A stretch of DNA of 64,000 nt from Haematococcus lacustris (GCA_030144725.1 JASKMD010000002.1:2836324-2900323), one strand, 5' to 3'; shown: positions 9,909-21,735, counted from the first letter of the stretch. The notes: generated by a model from the letters alone, not told the origin. Translations and numbers: made by a program.

Positions 9909-12900
9909 CTTTATGCTATTGCTATGTGGTGCCCAGGAGCGGCGTAAGGGAGGCAGTCCAGCAGCTCAAATGGGGATGGAGTGGAGATGCTCAGATGGAG
10001 CTAGCTGAGGTGCTAATTTTGGAAGGTATGCTCAAACCACTTCAGCTCAAGTGTCGGTTAAGATACGGATGAGTTTAGTGTTCTTGGTTGAGCTGATTTG
10101 AGCTCAGTCAGAAATGTCCCAAAAGTCAGAAGAACAGTCCATGCAGCCCTGCCAGATAAATATCTCTCACCATAGCCCAGCCCAGCACGCTTCCCAACTG
10201 GCCCTGGCCACCCTCCTACCACCATTGCCCTCCCCCTGCACCGCTGGACCTCACTTCCATTCACAGCCCTCCTCCCACCCCAGCCACCCGTCCCACTTCA
10301 CAGCCCTCCTCCCACCCCAGCCACCCGTCCCACTTCACAGCCCTCCTCCCACCCCAGCCACCCGTCCCACTTCACAGCCCTCCTCCCACCCCAGCCACCC
10401 GTCCCACTTCACAGCTCTCCTCCCACCCCAGCCACCCGTCCCACTTCACAGCTCTCCTCCCACCCCAGCCACCCGTCCCACTTCACAGCTCTCCTCCCAC
10501 CCCAGCCACCCGTCCCACTTCACAGCTCTCCTCCCACCCCAGCAACCCGTCCCACTTCACAGCCCTCCTCCCACCCCAGCCACCCGTCCCACTTCACAGC
10601 CCTCCTCCCACCTTGTGAGCCAGGCTGCTGAGGGCTGCGTTGCGCTGCGCAATGGTGACGAGGCCCGGGTGGGGCTCCACACATACCACGCTGTCAGCGC
10701 CTGACTGGGCCGCCAGCAGCCCTAGGGCGCCGCACCCGCTGCCAAGGTCCAGCGCGTGCACCCCGTCTGCAGGGGAGGAGGCGCTGGGACGAGGGTCAGG
10801 GGAGGGGGGTGTAGAGGGGGGCGCAAGTGCTGAGGCAGGGGGCGAGGAAGGGGGGTCATGGAGAGGGGGGTGATGCATGTCAGCAGGGGTGGTGACGTAG
10901 GGAGGATGTGCAGGGCAGAGGGGATCTCATGGAAACGGTGCAGAAGCAGACCTGACTGGCGATGAGGTGAGATGATGTGACAGAAGCCAAGGCAAGAAGG
11001 GTTGCTTGGGAATGGTGTGAGAAGTGGGCATAAAAACCCCTACCAATGGGTGATAAAAAAATGCGCTGACTGACCTGCGTTTGCACGCTTGATCCGTGTG
11101 ACCGCCGTACAAAGCGCACGCTGGTACGCGACCAGGCGTGCGGTGTCGGCTGCTGCGGCGAAGTGTGTCCGTGGCAGCGACGAGTCAGTTTGAATGGCGT
11201 ACTCGGGCACAAGCAGCGAATCAATGGTGACAGCGGCTCTTCCGGCGCCTGGCTCATCGTGCGTGATGCCTGGGCGAGTAGCTGCATCAGCGACGCTCCT
11301 GATCAAGCAGGCCGGCGCCCAAGCGAACCCGAGCCTGCGGCACCAGCCGCCGCCACACAATTACAGACCCGCCGCTGTTCAGGCCGATGCGGGTTTGCTC
11401 TGCACCGGCATTGCAGGGTGTGTGTAAAATACCCTGCACCGGGGTGGGCAAGCCTTAATCCCATTGATGCAACCGCGCAACGGTTACAGGCCCTCACCTC
11501 TTGTGCCTCCAACACTGACACCGTGGTTGCAATCAGAGATATGTCACTCTCCTCACCTGAAGCTTTGCGAACCTACCTCCCCCACCCCCCACCTCATCAA
11601 GATCAGCCATGCCGGCACGCAGCCGGCAGGCATGGGCGCTGGCGTCTCACCTGGTTGTGTTATGGCCGGCCACCAGGCGCGCGCCTGCCCGGCCCTGCTT
11701 GACCCGCACCGCCTTGTCAAAAAAATACACGACCGGCAACAGGCTGCCCCCTGCACTCACATCCACGCATGATGCCTTGCTTGCTTACAGCACTTGACAT
11801 GCTGTGATGGCAATCTAGCGCGTAAATCTCCCTGCTTCTGACAGATGTGTGCTGTTGCTGCAGTTGGCATCGCTAGGTTTGGCATCAGCTGTTGTTGATG
11901 GTGCTGGTGCTGGTGCTGCTGCAAACCACGCTGGCTGCCACGGCTGGTACACAGAGGCTGGCCTAAACCTGATAGATTTGATAGCATTTTCGGTGCTGCT
12001 GGCCAAGGAATGTGCAACGGTCGCCAAGAAGCACACAGCCATGCAGCATACGTTGCCCTCTGTGTGCTGTGCCCTTGCTCATCTTCTTTCACTCAGTGGC
12101 TGCTGAGATATGGTGATATAAAGTCGGCTACCCCTTAAACCCCAGTTTTGCAGCCAAAATGTCTTAATGCTGATATGCTGCAATTGCAACAAATCCAGGG
12201 GACACAAGCACCTGCAACTCTCAACGCAGCTATACCATACCCCTCTGCCCCCACTAGGTCACTCAGGTCGTTAAAAACATGGGCATGAGGCTGATGGCAG
12301 TCCCTTAAAGTTGTGTGCATGGGCATGTCAGCATGCTACTTGAAATTTCACTTGCTCTTCTTCACGGCCTTCTTGGCTGCCTCAGCAACCACCTCATGCT
12401 TGAAATAGAACCTATCCTCTGCTGGGAAACGTAAGCTGGGCTGCGGTTGGGCTGATCGTTGAGCTGCAACACGCAACATTGCGGCGTTGACTGTCAAGGG
12501 GACCCAGGGTTTGAAGGCTGGTTGCTGCTTGCCACCCTCCATGCTGGCTGCTGCTGCTGCTAGCATGTTATCCTTGTCTGGGGGGTGTAAGCCACTTCTA
12601 GAGTGCACGCTCTTTTCAAATGCCGCCCGACATGTATTGTTATCAGTGTTTAATTATATGCTTCAGGTAAATAATTATAACTAATTACCGCATGAACCCC
12701 TGGCGCCATTTCTTGCCAGGGGCCTTCCCCTTAAAGGGGTCCACTTTGCCCTTGCGCTCCGTGACCCGCTGCGTCGTCCTCACGGCTGCCAGCAGTGCTG
12801 TCTTGGTCACCCCCACACCCTGCTGCTGGGCCCCCACCACCATGTCCCTGAGCTGCTGCTCCCCTACAGCTGACAAAACTGTTGGCCGCCCCCGTTTTGC

Positions 12901-15900
12901 AACCACCCCACCCCTCTTGATAACCCCGTGGAGGGTGGCATAGGGGACGCTGAACTGCTGGGCCAGGGCAGCGATGGACGGCTGTGGCTGGCCCCGCTTA
13001 GGCTTGAGGTAGGCCCGAGCAGCTTCGGAGAGCCTGCTGGCTCTATCGCCTGCGCTGCTGGAAGCCTTGGTGGACTGCCCAGCAGCCCCAGTGGTCAGTT
13101 TGGCCATTGGGGTCGGTGGTGTGCGGTGGGATCTGGGCACATGAGGCCATGGATCAACAGGATCAACCCAGCCAACGCGAATTTTGCCGCAAGGCCGCGG
13201 CCTGAGCGAACGAGCAAACGGGGCGCAAAGGCTGCGCCACATCGGGCACCTACCGAGGTGTCTAGAAGGGGCTGACTCGCGCGCGTTCCGTGCTGCAGCG
13301 GTGCAAGCGGCACCTTAGTTGCCGGGAGGGTCAAAAAGTGCGTGACAGGCGGGGGCCAGATCTCAGCCGTCGGAACGTGACGCGCTGCCCCATGCTGCCC
13401 CACACCACCAATACGCACGCAAAGGACGGTGCATGGAAGGAAGCGCGCGTGTTCGAGCGCGGAACCGGGAGAACCGCCGAATCAGGCCTATCAGATTTTG
13501 GCCACCCTCTGTGTATTGCTGCTGCCATGGCTGGGTTGCAGGCAGTGGGTGGCTGCTGCTGCAGCCTGCAGGGCAGCTGGATGGCAAGTGTCAGGCAGCC
13601 CCCCTCACCTGACAACACGGCACCCTGGCCACAGCTCCTGCTCCCAGCAACCTGGGGCAGGTGGGTGGATAGTGTGACCGATGGAGCCAGGTCACACTCG
13701 TACCAGCACACCATGGCGTTCGCAGTGCCACTGGTAGTCCATGCGGGCAAATCAACTTCCCTGCAGAGTTCAGGGCACATCGTGCCAGGTTAGGACGCTT
13801 TATGCCATGCCGTGCAACGTTATGCCAGCTCCTGCCAGATCAAGCATCTCCAGACCAGATCAGGCAACATCATGTTGTGCTAAGCTCCTTATCATAGCCA
13901 AGCAGTGTTTAGCAACACAACTTGGCAGAGACCTTGATTGAAGACCCTGATCTGATCTGATCTGATCTGATCTGATCTGAATGGCTCATGAATAGTCCTA
14001 AGCCCCAATGTGAGGCAAAGAGGTGAGCATAGCATGATGCATGGGTGTTGCAAGGTCCCTGCCCAGAAGGCAAGGGAAGCTCAGCTGCTCTCCGTGCAGG
14101 CCCATCAGGTCAGCACAGCGCACTGACCTGCCTGCTCATCACCAACTGCTGACCAGCACTCAAGCCAGCACAGCACTAACCCCTAACTTGGCCTGGCCAC
14201 CTACATTCGCGCTGGCCTGCGGGGCGGTGGGCAGCTTTCCCATGCAGCAGGTCCATGCAGCCCCACTATGCACCTCCCCTTCCCACCTGGCTTGGGTCTG
14301 GGTAGGAGGGTGAGCTAGCTGCCAGCTCCACAAGAGCAGGGGCGGGGTCAGGGCCAGCCAGGGTGGGGGGCCACCCGGGGGGCTGTGCAGCGGCAGAGGC
14401 AGCAAGCTGCCCCGCCAGTGGTCAAGGGCATCCAAGCGTACTGCCTGAGTCTGAGTCTGAGTCTGAGTCTGAGTCTGAGTCTGAGTCTGAGTCTGAGTCT
14501 GAGTCTGAGTTTGTGACTGGGTCTGGGATTGGGATGGAGGGTTGCTGTCCGGATCCGCAGGCCTTGATGGAGGCTGCACCGCCTGGCAGGAGATCTGGGC
14601 CACCTGCAGGCATAGCACAGCAACGACCCAGCAGGTCAGGGTTTGCTGGGCAGTGGGGGAGCAGAACAGCTTGGGTCGCTGCATGCAGCAGGGAGGGGTT
14701 GAGGCAGGCGTGGCAGGGAGTCCCAAGGCAGGCAGGGAGGGGGTCTGTGTCTGCCTCTGCCTATGCATCTGCATTTGCTATGTGGCTAGGCGTGTGCTAG
14801 CCTACAAGTCTGATGGTGGGTTCAGAGTGTGCTGGGCACTGCTAGCGGCTGCAGCAAGGCGGCCAGAGCAGCTACCTTGCTGCCTTGCTGCCTTCCCATG
14901 CTGCTCTGGTGGCTGGCCAGGGTCATCAACATCATCAGGTGGCTCCAACAGGCTGGGACTCTCACCTGGCCATAGAGGCGAACGGCACGGGGGATAGTGA
15001 TTGTGTGATTTGGAACCATGAGGTGCGTGAGGGCGTGCTGAGCAGCAGGCATGAGCCCAGATGTCAGCAGGCCTGCATACACCATAACCACCATAATAAC
15101 ACGGTAAGCAGCATGCACGAAGGGCTATTTAACTTTTTACAGGCAGGCATGGAGTGGCATGATGCATGACAGCTATGCATGCAACAATGACGCCAGCCTG
15201 GCAACCGCCCACAGCCCCTGGAGCTATCCAGTTACCACTGGCCACAGCCACGCCAGCACCGCCACAAAACCACCATAACCAAATGTGTAGCTGCACCCAC
15301 CCACACCCCTCTTCCCCCACCCCCATCCCCCCAAACCCCTCCCCACACACACCACCCTCACCCCCTTCCCTCACCCCTCCTCCTCCCCTACCCCATCCCC
15401 CCAAACCCCTCCCCACACACCTCCTCCTCCTCCCCCTCCTCCACCATCCCATCCTCACCCCTACCCTCACCCCCTTCCCTCACCCCTCCTCCTCCCCTAC
15501 CCCATCCCCCCAAACCCCTCCCCACACACCTCCTCCTCCTCCCCCTCCTCCACCATCCCACCCTTACCCCCACCCTCACCCCCTTCCCTCACCCCTCCTC
15601 CTCCCCCACCCCATCCCCCCAAATCCCTCCCCACACACCTCCTCCTCCTCCCCCTCCTCCACCATCCCACCCTTACCCCTACCCTCACCCCCTTCCCTCA
15701 CCCCTCCTCCTCCCCCACCCCATCCCCCCAAACCCCTCCCCACACACCTCCTCCTCCTCCCCCTCCTCCACCATCCCATCCTCACCCCTACCCTCACCCC
15801 CTTCCCTCACCCCTCCTCCTCCCCTACCCCATCCCCCCAAACCCCTCCCCACACACCTCCTCCTCCTCCCCCTCTTCCACCATCCCATCCTCACCCCTAC

Positions 15901-18900
15901 CCTCACCCCCTTCCCTCACCCCTCCTCCTCCCCCACCCCATCCCCCCAAACCCCTCCCCACACACCTCCTCCTCCTCCCCCTCCTCCACCATCCCACCCT
16001 TACCCCCACCCTCACCCCCTTCCCTCACCCCTCCTCCTCCCCCACCCCATCCCCCCACACCTCCCCCCACACCTCCCCCTCCTCAACCCTACCCTCACAC
16101 CCCTCCTTCCACCCTGCTCCCCCCACCATGGTCCAGCAGCCCCTCCAGCACCAGCAGGTTACAGGCCACAGGCAGCTGCCCCTCCCTGCCGCCCAGCTGC
16201 AGCTCATCAGGCCGACAGTGCAGCACTTTGAAGGTGTCAGGGGGCGCCTGGCTGTGCTCCAACAGCTCCTGGCAGGCTTGAGCCAAGTACAGCCACCTGG
16301 GGGTGAGGTGGGGGAGCAGGGAGCGGTGGGAGGGACCGGGTGGGGCGGGGCAGCATGGTGGGCTGAGTAGGAGGGGCGAGGCCGTGTATTGAGGGGAGGG
16401 TTGGGGGAGGAGCGGGGGATGAACGGGGCAGAGGCAGGGGGCGGGGAAGGGGTGGGAGAAGGGTGGGAGAGGGGTGGGGGAGGGGTGGGGAGCATGATGT
16501 TATGTAGGCCATTCCTGTGATGATTGAGCCGTGGCAGGTAGGACAGGGGTGAGATGAGGGAGCAGCATTCACAGCTGATGCCAGGCGTAGGCCCTGGTAT
16601 GCAGTTGTGCGGTGAGGCAGGAGGGCAACATACAGGGCAGAACCACACGGGGCCTCCTCCGTACACCCCTCCTCACCTCCTGGACACCCCCCTCCCCCTC
16701 CCCCTCCCCCTCAGCCATCCCCCTTCTCCTCTTTATCACAGCTCCCCTCCCCTCCCCTCCCCTTCTTTCCCCCTTCCACAGCCACTCTACCACCCCTCGC
16801 CTCCCCCTCGGCATTGCACCCCACCCCACCCGTCCCCTCTCCTCCCCCTGCCCTCAGTCCTCAGCCCTGCCCACCTCTCCACCACAGTAACATGCAGCGC
16901 CCCCGCCCTCAGGGCCATCAGAGGCACCACGCCCATGCCTGACCCCATGACCAGCACTCGACACTCCAGGCCCTGGGCCGTCAGCGAGGCCACGGCCTGC
17001 AGGGGCAGAGGCAGGGGCAGGGGCAGTGCCAAGGAAGATGATAACGATGGTGGGTTTACACCACCATTGCAACAGTCAGCGTCAGGGAGGGTTGTTCAGA
17101 GAGGCAGGCAGCTCAAGTCCCGCTGCTCACATTCCCATCCCAGGCCTTCACAGGCCCTCTCGAGCCATCACAGGACTTCCATCCGTACATACTGCACCCA
17201 CCATCGCAAATGTCCACTGAAGAGGGTGGACCCCCACCGCCCACCCCGTCCCCACCGCCCACCCAGTCAGGGACCGCCGACTATGCGGCAGGCCAGCCGC
17301 ACACCAGCAAGCTCCTCTGCGCAGCGGCATGCAGCACCCTGCCCGCCTCCCCACCTGCTTCAGTGCAGCCTCCAGGCAAGCCAGACGTGGGCCATCGTTG
17401 AGCCAGCCATCCAGGCAGGCAGCGGGCAGCGCCACATCAGCCAAGGTGGTGAGCTGCATGAGGGGAGGGGGAGAGGGAAAGGGGGCACAGCAGGGTGGAC
17501 CATGGCACCGTGGCCAGACAGCCCAGCCATGCGTGTGATGTGGCTTCGTGTCAGAGTGTGATGTGGGTACGTGTCAGAGTGTGATGTGGGTACATGTGGA
17601 AACTCGATGTGGCTCCATGCCTGCATGCTGCCTGATAGTATGGGTTATGGCGACCCCAACCCAGCGCCAGGCACAAGGTGATGTGACTACATGTGGGAAT
17701 GTGATGTGACTACATGTGGAAGTGTAATGTGGCTACACAGTTGCTTAGCCTGATGCGATGGGTGATGGCACCCCTAACTTAGGGCACCAGGCAGGCACCA
17801 GGTGGTCCTTCACTTCAGCTTGGCATAGGAGGGGGAGGGCTACAACGCCCAGGTGCCGCTCCACGCTGCTGTGTGTTGTGCTACAGGGCGGCAATGTCCC
17901 AGCTCCACCCCCCCTATCCAGCTCCAGCCGCCCCGGCAGCTTAGGCCCCCCTATCCAGGTCAAAGCCTCCCCAGGCAGCTCCAGCCAGTGCACGTCCAGC
18001 AGCAGCAGGCAAGGACATACAGCTGCCACCGTCACTCAAGCGGGCGCAGTCAGGGTGACTCACGTAGTTGACGGTGTCCCGCGTGTAGGCGTCCACCTCC
18101 GCCCTCCGGCCACTCAACTGCTTCACCAGGGGCAGGCTGGGGTGGGCGGCGTGCATCACTGCCAGCAGACCCTGCTGCTGCTCCCGCCTGGTCGCCCCCT
18201 GCAGCCCCAGCCCACCCCCCTGCCGCCGCCGCCGCCGCCGCAGCAGCTGCTGCTGCTGCTGCTGCTGCTGGAGGGGTGGGTCAAGCTGGGGGTGAGGCAC
18301 AAGCACTGCCCCCGACTCTGAACATACCTCCTCCTCCTCCTCCTCCTCCTCCTCCTCCACCTCCTCCACCTCAACCTCCTCATCCTCTTTCCAAAGTTGA
18401 GAGGCAACTTCAGCTTTTGCCACGTGGCTGCCATTGGTAGCTGCAAGGCTGTCCTGCGCTGCCTCAGTTGCCAGCACCGCACTGCAGCTGTTCTGTTGGG
18501 AAGATGCAGGCTGGCTCAGTGGCAGGCTGCTGCCATCTCTGGGTGCCTGCGCTTTAGTCGACGATGGGCGGGGAGTTGAACCCGGTACCTCTGATCCCTG
18601 CTGCTGCTGCTGCTCCTGCCCGCATGCTGTAGTCTGGTCAGGCTGGTGCTTGGTTGCTTGAGGTGAAGGCCGAGGGGGACACTTCAGCTCAAGCATCTGC
18701 AGCGCTAGGCCGCTGCCAGGGCTGGCACTTACCAAGTCCACCAACACCCCACTGCCAGTGCTACTGCCCCTGGTCAGGCTGCTGGCCTGGCTCCCTCGCT
18801 CACTCCAGTCACACCCAGTGGCCATGTCAGGCAAGGCCACACCAGGTGCAACCATGCAAGGCGTGCTTGCATGGTCTGTTGCTAGATCAGGACATAGCCC

Positions 18901-19011
18901 TGAAATGATGCTGCTGCACTCAGCTGAAGCAGGGGCGGCGGACTCACTGGCTTCAGGGCTCTGCTGCTCCTTCTTCTCTTGCTGCTGTTGGTTATTGTCT
19001 CGCCCTGGTAA

Positions 19012-19043
<32 letters not shown>

Positions 19044-19290
19044 CATCGTTCTGCTGTGCCACAAGGGAGGTGTGTTCTTGCAGCTGCAGCTGGCTCCTCA
19101 CTAGTACCGCTTCCGCCTGTTGACAGGCCAGATCCACCTCCCTCAGGACCTGCTGGTGCAATGCCCTCAGGCCCAGCAGCAGGGGGTCGGCGGCCAGCCC
19201 CTCCTCCACAGCCTCCTGCAGCCCCATGGAGGCACATGGCCACATGGGTGGTCACTCCACGTCACTCCACGTTCATGGCGGTGACGGCAA

Positions 19291-19322
<32 letters not shown>

Positions 19323-20988
19323 CCAGCAGCAGCAGGAACAGAGCACCGGCCATTTGACACAGTCACGAGCAGTGCCATGTCAGGTCAGGGCTGCTGGCCT
19401 GTCAGGGCTCACCTGCGCTGCAGCCAGCCAGCCCAAGGCCAGGCAGGCCTGCCCCACCCTCAACAACGCCTTGGCATAGTACGGCTTGCTCCTCATAGGA
19501 ACCCTGGGGGGGGGCGGGGTGGTGGGCAGGAAGGACAGGCAGCGGGGCAGCCAGGCAGGTAGGCAGCGGGCAAGCGTGCAGGTGGGCAGGTGGGTAGGTG
19601 TGCAGTTGGGTGGGTGGGTGGGTGGGCAGGTGGGCACATGGGCAGTTAGGAGGCAGCCAGGAGGCGATGGGTGTAGAGCTACATAAGCTAGAGAGCTGCC
19701 CCTGCCCCTGCCCCTGCCCCTGCCCCTGCCCCTGCCCCTGCCCCTGCCCCTGCCCCTGCCCCTGCCCCTGCCCCTGCCCCTGCCCCTGCCCCTGCCCCTG
19801 CCCCTGCCCCTGCCCCTGCCCCTGCCCCTGCCCCTGCCCCTGCCCCTGCCCCTGCCCCTGCCCCTGCCCCTGCCCCTGCCCCTGCCCCTGCCCCTGCCCC
19901 TGCCCCTGCCCCTGCCCCTGCCCCTGCCCCTGCCCCTGCCCCTGCCCCTGCCCCTGCCCCTGCCCCTGAGGCCATGCCTGCGCCTGCTGGTTGCTGCTTG
20001 CTGATGGGCCAACTGCTTGCCACCTACCCTGGGTGACTGGCCTCAACCGCCGCAACTGCCTTCTGGGCATCTGCCAGAGCCTCAGCAGGCAACCCCAGAC
20101 CCATTAGCGCTGCGGACCTGCACAACGCGCAGCAGCCTGCTGGCTTGCATACTAGTGACATGAACGCGACTGCTACCCACATTGCATCGTACTGACTTGT
20201 GCTAGTTACCCTCCCATGGCCTCCTTTTGCACACGCTGCATGCTGCATGTCTAAAAAACTCACGAGCCAGTGCATGCCATGCAGTCTGCATGCTGCTATA
20301 CTGACGCCAGGGGCAACACACACAATGCAGCCACTGCAGAACCACCTGCCCTCATCATGCCGCACCATCACCACATGGGGTATGCTTGCATGAGGTGAAA
20401 ACTGCTGGCATTGCTGCAGACTCAGTGCGATGAGTGTAGCCACAAACATTACGTCGCACTCAGCTCAAACACTCTCAACCCGTGAAACCGTCAAGCTGTT
20501 GCCAGACAGCCAGACAGCACCCAGCACCCAGCGTCAGCCTGACAGCAACCAACCCAGCCCAGCACCACCCACTGGTGTTATGAACCTCTTCATGTATGCA
20601 TCATGAACAGCTTGGGACCCCCCCACCATCGACCACCCACCGGTTGCCCCAGCAGACATGCAGCTCAGCGTGTGTCAGCTTGTTGCGAGCAACAGTCTCC
20701 AACAGCATTGTCAGGGCGGCAGCAGCATTCAGGTTGTCGCCCTGCCGCTGGTAAGCCACTGCCACCTGCCAGGGGGGGGGGGGGGCAGCACATGGGGGCG
20801 GAGCGGTTGTCCAGGGTCGGGAGGCGGGGCTGCACCCGCTGCGCTGCGCGGAGCGATGCGCTTGTTCTCTATCGCAGGCTGCCGTGCTGCGGTGACGCGC
20901 TGATGCACACCTGGTTCATGCGCGAGACGCTGGCGTGCAGGAGCTGGCCACTGGCCAGCGCACATTTCGCAGCATGAACTCGTTCCAT
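6422..20988 (-). CDS. PRMT9-like protein arginine methyltransferase (TPR + two PRMT domains), ~21 exons
   Basis: Hand-built model, about 1467 aa. Exons, high to low coordinate: 20988-20911, 20765-20641, 20117-20028, 19503-19413, 19215-18064, 17453-17355, 16996-16875, 16296-16127, 15072-14966, 14603-14287, 13760-13609, 11750-11651, 11546-11440, 11281-11075, 10766-10612, 9827-9731, 9255-9075, 8909-8576, 7983-7609, 7270-7139, 6634-6422. Phases agree throughout, but the exon 13/14 junction and the C-terminus are uncertain. N-terminal TPRs (LTHAELHVCWGN, NRSAALMGLG, YYAKALLRVGQACLALG) precede two AdoMet domains: VLVMGSGMGVV with NLLVLEGLLDHG, and ALDLGSGCGALGLL with NLLVLDMFDHS. Each is followed by a beta-barrel-type segment (LTPPLLLWSWQL, AFPLWTFDL). 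TPRs plus two PRMT modules is the PRMT9 layout; PRMT7 lacks TPRs. Exon 5 carries long polyQ and polyE runs. Second-domain catalytic glutamates look substituted, so activity is uncertain. Confidence 0.8.
8381..8570. repeat. (GGGT)n/(GGGA)n/(GGCA)n tetranucleotide tract
   Basis: GGGT repeats (8381-8407), then about 28 GGGA repeats to 8522, then GGCA repeats. It lies in the intron just after PRMT9-like exon 18 and begins only a few bases from that exon's donor site. On the transcribed sense strand it is a C/T-rich tract, and on the other strand a strong G-quadruplex former. Confidence 0.95.
9839..9907. repeat. (CAG)n microsatellite
   Basis: About 22 CAG units with two CGG interruptions, in the intron between exons 15 and 16 of the PRMT9-like gene, 12 bp upstream of exon 16. 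Confidence 0.95.
10261..10611. repeat. 37-bp minisatellite ending at a splice donor
   Basis: About nine copies of a 37-bp unit (CACTTCACAGCCCTCCTCCC then ACCCCAGCCACCCGTCC on the + strand). The array ends exactly at the donor of PRMT9-like exon 15. The unit repeats the donor-like string GTGGGAGGAGGGC of the minus strand. Confidence 0.9.
12348..12608 (-). other. short unrecognised ORF inside PRMT9-like intron
   Basis: An 86-aa open frame ending EAAKKAVKKSK, with PWVPLTVNAAMLRVAAQRS and RFPAEDRFYFKHEVV. It lies 77 bp beyond the pogo-like fragment on the same strand and might be another piece of that element. I recognise no domain; it could equally be chance. Confidence 0.3.
12685..13107 (-). 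mobile_element. pogo/Tigger-like DDE transposase N-terminal fragment
   Basis: A 140-aa ORF whose first part resembles a psq-type helix-turn-helix (SIAALAQQFSVPYATLHGVI). Its second part resembles the CENP-B-type DNA-binding segment (KRGRPTVLSAVGEQQLRDMV ... DPFKGKAPGKKWRQGFMR). Such proteins normally continue into a DDE nuclease, but here a stop follows directly after GFMR and no DDE block is visible. It therefore looks like a truncated or domesticated DNA-binding half. It sits inside the intron between exons 11 and 12 of the PRMT9-like gene, in the same orientation. An AT-rich near-palindrome (12667-12690) overlaps the end of the ORF. Confidence 0.7.
13949..13980. repeat. (CTGAT)n short tandem repeat
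   Basis: Six TGATC/CTGAT pentamers in tandem in the intron between PRMT9-like exons 10 and 11. Confidence 0.9.
14444..14512. repeat. in-frame hexamer repeat coding (TQ)n
   Basis: About eleven GAGTCT units (CAGACT on the coding minus strand) inside PRMT9-like exon 10. They encode a Thr-Gln dipeptide run between the VAQISCQAV segment and AVRLDALDHWR, so length changes of one unit keep the reading frame. Confidence 0.9.
15296..16080. repeat. 109-bp C/T-rich minisatellite
   Basis: About seven copies of a 109-bp unit (ACCCCATCCCCCCAAACCCC, CTCCCCACACACCTCCTCCT, then a CACCATCCCA-type spacer). It fills most of the intron between PRMT9-like exons 8 and 9 (15073-16126). Strongly strand-asymmetric: purine-rich on the sense strand of that gene. 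Confidence 0.92.
19696..19968. repeat. (CCCCTG)n hexanucleotide array
   Basis: About 45 perfect CCCCTG units in the intron between exons 3 and 4 of the PRMT9-like gene. Open in all frames as Gly-Gln / Gly-Ala / Arg-Gly repeats, hence the spurious long ORFs. The same GGGGCA hexamer occurs in frame in polymerase eta exon 15. Confidence 0.97.
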
Positions 20989-21041
20989 GAGCCCTGGGAC
21001 CGCAGCGACGACAGCTGAAACAGCAATACTACCAGGTGCAA

Positions 21042-21055
21042 GTTATCGCGATAAC
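21042..21055. promoter_or_regulatory. perfect 14-bp palindrome upstream of the PRMT9-like gene
   Basis: GTTATCGCGATAAC is a perfect palindrome 54 bp upstream of the proposed start codon at 20988. It is unlike its GC-rich neighbourhood. A dimeric-factor site is a guess based on symmetry and position. Confidence 0.4.
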
Positions 21056-21565
21056 CGAAAGTCGGCGAGTCCTAGGTTTTGTGCGCAACTGAAATCGGTT
21101 CATGGCATGATACACATGTCACTATAGCTGCCGCTATCGCCGCCGCTGCCACTTTCGCTGCAGGCCACTGTCTCGCACTTTCACCCACTCCTCGGCTGCT
21201 GCGCCCCTCACTCCTATGTTGAAGCCCCCCAAACAAAGCCATGCCACCACCTTCCAGCTCTCCCCACAATGGCAGCATCAACTTCTCTTTCTTAGCTCGT
21301 CAAATCTTATGGCATAACCTTGTCTCTAGCTAGTGGCATAGTGGCCATTAAGCAGCTAACAGCGGCTAGGGAAAGACCAAGACTGACACCTGAGCAGCTC
21401 AGCTTGTATGAGGAGAGAACTTCCTGTACTCTGTCTGGTCGCCTTGCCAGGCACATCTTTACTCTATGGCAGCACGGCGGGATGATGGGAGTTGTTTCTA
21501 AGCCTTAGACTAAGGCTGCTGCTTGCATTAGTGCATGAGCTGTGGGTAGGCTGTGGGAGCTTGCT
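21056..21565. other. intergenic, no recognisable gene
   Basis: Upstream region of the PRMT9-like gene, with short ORFs only. No shared histone element was found. Confidence 0.45.
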
Positions 21566-21735
21566 TTAGTGCACACTGGGGCACCAAATCCAACCCTCGA
21601 CTGGCTGGGCAGGTTGTTGGCACCATGCTTGACGACTAGGCAGAGGTGAATCTCGTTGGTGAAAGGCTTTCAGCCCACAGGCCTTGTGGGTTTGCTGTGG
21701 TCCAGCCTCCCATTCACCAACACCAGCCCACCACC
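21566..21735 (-). pseudogene. TnpB/Fanzor-like relic 1
   Basis: Degenerate coding shared with other relics here. LDHSKPTRPVG and, in another frame, a segment ending AWCQQPAQPVEGWIWCP correspond to the part of the family lying between the VDEHRTS-type motif and the Pro/Ser linker. Frame changes break it. The family name is inferred (see relics at 25560 and 42745). Confidence 0.5.

Noticed and set aside
15296..16080. CRISPR-like array of regular repeats
   Set aside because: No unique spacers; adjacent copies are one 109-bp minisatellite unit, in a eukaryotic intron.
19696..19968. Telomere-like repeat or internal telomere
   Set aside because: CCCCTG differs from green-algal and plant telomere units (TTTTAGGG, TTTAGGG) and is interspersed in an intron.
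19380..20070. Arg-Gly, Gln-Gly and Gly-Ala repeat proteins
   Set aside because: Translations of an intronic (CAGGGG)n array; only the ends overlap true TPR exons.
6422..20988. PRMT7 as the identity of the tandem methyltransferase
   Set aside because: Three TPR-type segments precede the first domain in phase-matched exons; PRMT7 has none.
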